NCBI RefSeq assembly: GCF_016587355.1
Contig: NZ_BNJF01000009.1
Coordinates: 1 to 64,000, forward strand
DNA: 64,000 nucleotides
Origin: Ktedonospora formicarum
Lineage (GTDB): Bacteria; Chloroflexota; Ktedonobacteria; Ktedonobacterales; Ktedonobacteraceae
Reading direction: 5' to 3'
Shown one piece after another: positions 62,078 to 64,000 of this stretch. The notes under the pieces were generated by a model. The model ran no database searches, was not told the origin of the DNA, and saw only the letters and a program-made list of their open reading frames with translations. The translations under genes were made by a program, and so were the position numbers. Position 1 is the first letter of the stretch. Each line of letters begins with the position of its first letter.

Positions 62078-63136
62078 ATGGATATGCTTGGTCTTTTAGG
62101 ACTTGCTGCAGGATTAGCTTTTTTATCTGGGATCAATGCCTATCTCCCTCTGTTGGCAGTGTGTCTTTTTGCACAATTGCATCTCATTCCTGGTTTTCAC
62201 ATCAATCCTGATTACGCTTTTCTCTCGCATCCCATTTCACTGGTTATTCTCGCGATACTTGCGATCCTCAATTTTGTGTTGGACAAGGTTCCAGGTGCAA
62301 GTGCAATTTGGAATACTGTGCATACTGTACTACGACCCATAGCAGGAGCGCTGGTTGCGGGAGCTGTAGGGGTGGATCATCGAGCCATGCCACTGGCAAT
62401 TGTGGGTGCGGTTATGGCAGCGCTCAGTCATACTACAAAAATGGGTATTCGCACTTCTGCGTCTGCCGTGACAGGTGGTGGTGCAACACCAGTGTTGGGA
62501 TTGGCAGAGGATGTGGGAGTAGGTGTCGCTATGATTGTAGTGTTTGTTGCTCCGCTTGTAGTTTTCTATCTTCTGTTTGTGTTTGTCATACTTTTTTTGC
62601 TCTTTGCGCCGTCTTTGTTTGGGGCCTTGCGTTATCAATGGCTTATCCTGATGGCATTTTTTGCCAAGCGATCCCAAAGGGCTGGAAATCCCCAGGACTT
62701 TCTCGAGCATATAAGCCCCCCAGAGCGAGCACTCTTTGCCCAAATGCTGCCACACGCGCGGCCTCTGGGAGGAGTTGACCTGCTCTGGCATCGGCACCTA
62801 GCAGGAAGAGGCCCGTGGGGAAAGCGGCGTGTAGTACTTCCGACGTGGGTTGTGGCAACGGATCAGGTCCTCCTCTTCTCTCCCCCATCTCATCCTCGTT
62901 TGCTGTTGGTGGTGCCATTTGCTTCAATTCGGGCACTCGATTTCAAGAAGTCGATGGTGAAAGGTGCTTTACGTATTCAAGAACATAGTGGTCAAAGACA
63001 TGAGTTTACAGTATTGAAGACGCACCAGGAGCAGACCGAGAAGCTGGTAGGGATGCTTATAACCACCTATCACCTCCCGACAACATCTCCTCAAAGGGCT
63101 AAGTTTGGTGCTCAGCCTTCCTGGCATGTTCATTGA
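62078..63136 (+). CDS. DUF4126-domain membrane protein
   Basis: A 352-residue protein. Residues 1-190 are a DUF4126 membrane domain with several hydrophobic helices: GLLGLAAGLAFLSGINAYLP, ISLVILAILAILNFVLDKVP, RPIAGALVAGAVG, and the AEDVGVGVAMIVVFVAPLVV segment. Residues about 230-340 form a soluble domain with strands (RRVVLPTWVVATDQVLLFS, RLLLVVPFASIRALDFKKS), possibly a PH-like or GRAM-like fold facing the cytoplasm. Function not known. ATG at 62078; AAATGAGGATATTTC upstream. Confidence 0.82.
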   Translation: MDMLGLLGLAAGLAFLSGINAYLPLLAVCLFAQLHLIPGFHINPDYAFLSHPISLVILAILAILNFVLDKVPGASAIWNTVHTVLRPIAGALVAGAVGVDHRAMPLAIVGAVMAALSHTTKMGIRTSASAVTGGGATPVLGLAEDVGVGVAMIVVFVAPLVVFYLLFVFVILFLLFAPSLFGALRYQWLILMAFFAKRSQRAGNPQDFLEHISPPERALFAQMLPHARPLGGVDLLWHRHLAGRGPWGKRRVVLPTWVVATDQVLLFSPPSHPRLLLVVPFASIRALDFKKSMVKGALRIQEHSGQRHEFTVLKTHQEQTEKLVGMLITTYHLPTTSPQRAKFGAQPSWHVH

Positions 63137-63307
63137 TCAATAGAAGATGGGTATATCGTCTGAACGTCCAAACTCATGTGCATCAGGTGTGCGTGTGCTG
63201 GATGTCTGCAAGCCAGGGTCGAGAAAGGTTAATTATCCATCGATATGGGCGTTGTGAGACGCTGTTGTGTGAGTTGGTGCTTGACGCGGGTCTGGAGCCT
63301 TCGCGTT

Positions 63308-63649
63308 ATGGAAGGAACATTTCTTTGTCATTGCACAACTCTGCGCTACGCAGCCCAGACACTTACTGAGGTCTATGATCACGCGCTTACGCCCAGTGGT
63401 CTCAGGGTGACTCAATATGTGCTTCTAAGAAGCATTCTTCAGGAGGAAACTGAGCAAAGCCTGACTGATCTTGCCCAAAAGCTTGGAAGTGATCGTTCGA
63501 CCATTGGAAGGAATGTGCATATTCTCGCACGCGATGGGTTGGTCTCTCTAAGGAAAGGGAACGACAAACGAGAGCATACCGTCTGTGTCACCCAGAAGGG
63601 ACCTGAAGCTCCCCGTGCTAAAGCACTGTCACTTACACACAAATTATGA
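63308..63649 (+). CDS. MarR family regulator, shortened at the C-terminus
   Basis: About 113 residues if started at the ATG at 63308. The winged helix is clear: ALTPSGLRVTQYVLLRSILQ, SLTDLAQKLGSDRSTIGRNV, HILARDGLVSLRKGNDKREH, TVCVTQKG. MarR proteins usually have another 25-30 residues that form the dimer interface; here the frame ends LSLTHKL, right at the edge of the transposase gene. The C-terminus was probably replaced when the IS element inserted. No ribosome binding site is evident at 63308, so the start is uncertain. Confidence 0.7.
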   Translation: MEGTFLCHCTTLRYAAQTLTEVYDHALTPSGLRVTQYVLLRSILQEETEQSLTDLAQKLGSDRSTIGRNVHILARDGLVSLRKGNDKREHTVCVTQKGPEAPRAKALSLTHKL

Positions 63650-64000
63650 AGGATGGAGAAGGGCAGCGAGATGAACGCCATCCAAGACGTCCATGACGCG
63701 CATCCATCCTTTCCATAAGGTCTGCCATCCAGGGGGACCATCGCTCTTACGGTCGAGGTAGCCTCCCAGACGCGCAATCGCGTGCCACACCTCTTTGGCC
63801 GTCGTGATGCTGCGATGGCGTTTATCCAGGAAGAGAAGCACTTGGACGGCCTCTGGCGAAATCACGTTGGTCGCAGGCGTTTCCTCTGCTTCCTGCGCCG
63901 TGTGCCGAATAATCAACAAACGCAAGGCGATGGGAGTCAACACTGCAAGTAATTTCCACTGAGCCTCCATGCTTTGCACATTGTGCTGTTCTATCCGACA
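63644..64000 (-). CDS. tnp: C-terminal part of an IS4/Tn5-type transposase (partial)
   Basis: The frame is open to the window edge and encodes the last 118 residues of a transposase. MEAQWKLLAVLTPIALRLL, then ISPEAVQVLLFL and ARLGGYLDRKSDGPPGWQTL followed by WKGWMRVMDVL match the conserved end of Tn5/IS4-family transposases ('A-x-LGGFLGRK-x-DGxPGWxTLWRGWxxL'). The DDE core lies beyond base 64000. It overlaps the end of the MarR gene by six bases. Confidence 0.8.
   Translation of the reverse strand, partial: CRIEQHNVQSMEAQWKLLAVLTPIALRLLIIRHTAQEAEETPATNVISPEAVQVLLFLDKRHRSITTAKEVWHAIARLGGYLDRKSDGPPGWQTLWKGWMRVMDVLDGVHLAALLHPS

Overview
The window looks like chromosomal DNA of a Ktedonobacteria-type member of the Chloroflexota. 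This is inferred from the mix of genes: PAS/GAF sensor kinases, a PPOX/F420-type flavin enzyme, an ECF sigma factor paired with a beta-propeller membrane protein, a DUF4126 protein, many decaying IS elements, and TnpB-only transposons. No rRNA, ribosomal protein or other taxonomic marker is present, so the assignment rests on gene style only. Coding density is low. Long non-coding stretches hold gene relics and long perfect inverted repeats.

Layout. 1-8.8 kb: edge of an immunity-like gene, a chimeric relic, a PAS-GAF histidine kinase, an M42 aminopeptidase, a small membrane-protein operon and a divergent glutamine synthetase behind a consensus promoter. 8.8-13 kb: an E1-like (ThiF) protein with a leader-binding-type N-terminus, preceded by an unlisted 57-codon gene with a strong Shine-Dalgarno; divergently, an ECF sigma factor overlapping a membrane-anchored PQQ-type propeller. 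13-16.5 kb: a two-PAS histidine kinase split by a tnpB-only IS605-group element whose 3' end carries a structured RNA. Two solo copies of that 3' end lie at 3.3 and 56.4 kb. 17-26.4 kb: a GlxA-type regulator, a quinone-oxidoreductase-like MDR enzyme, an HD hydrolase, a propeller gene with one in-frame TGA, and a ROK repressor divergent from an APC permease plus ROK kinase, with a palindromic operator on the promoter. 26.4-40 kb: transposase relics (DDE, TnpB, Tn3), a PAS protein, a TetR/SDR divergent pair with three operator-like repeats, a KOW protein with a possible HPF1-like domain, and a PPOX enzyme next to a frameshifted dehalogenase.

40.6-46.8 kb holds the most interesting locus: a compact thiazole/oxazole-modified peptide (TOMM, or LAP) cluster. 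It has an 80-residue Gly/Ser/Cys-rich precursor, an inverted repeat, an ocin-ThiF-like leader-binding partner, a YcaO cyclodehydratase and a SagB-type dehydrogenase, all on one strand. No transporter, protease or immunity gene is recognisable beside it.

47-50 kb: small or broken genes, a leucine-rich-repeat protein and a CBU_0592-type membrane protein. 50.4-54.8 kb: an IS607-family element (tnpA, tnpB) whose tnpB is split near its 5' end by a complete group II intron with its own reverse transcriptase. The splice junctions can be placed to the base and splicing would restore tnpB. 54.8-64 kb: a 5'-3' exonuclease, a decayed Y-family polymerase, an aldo/keto reductase, a leaderless-looking tetR divergent in function from an SDR, a nitroreductase, fused relics of an alcohol dehydrogenase and a histidine kinase, a DUF4126 protein, a MarR regulator and the 3' part of an IS4-type transposase that runs off the end.
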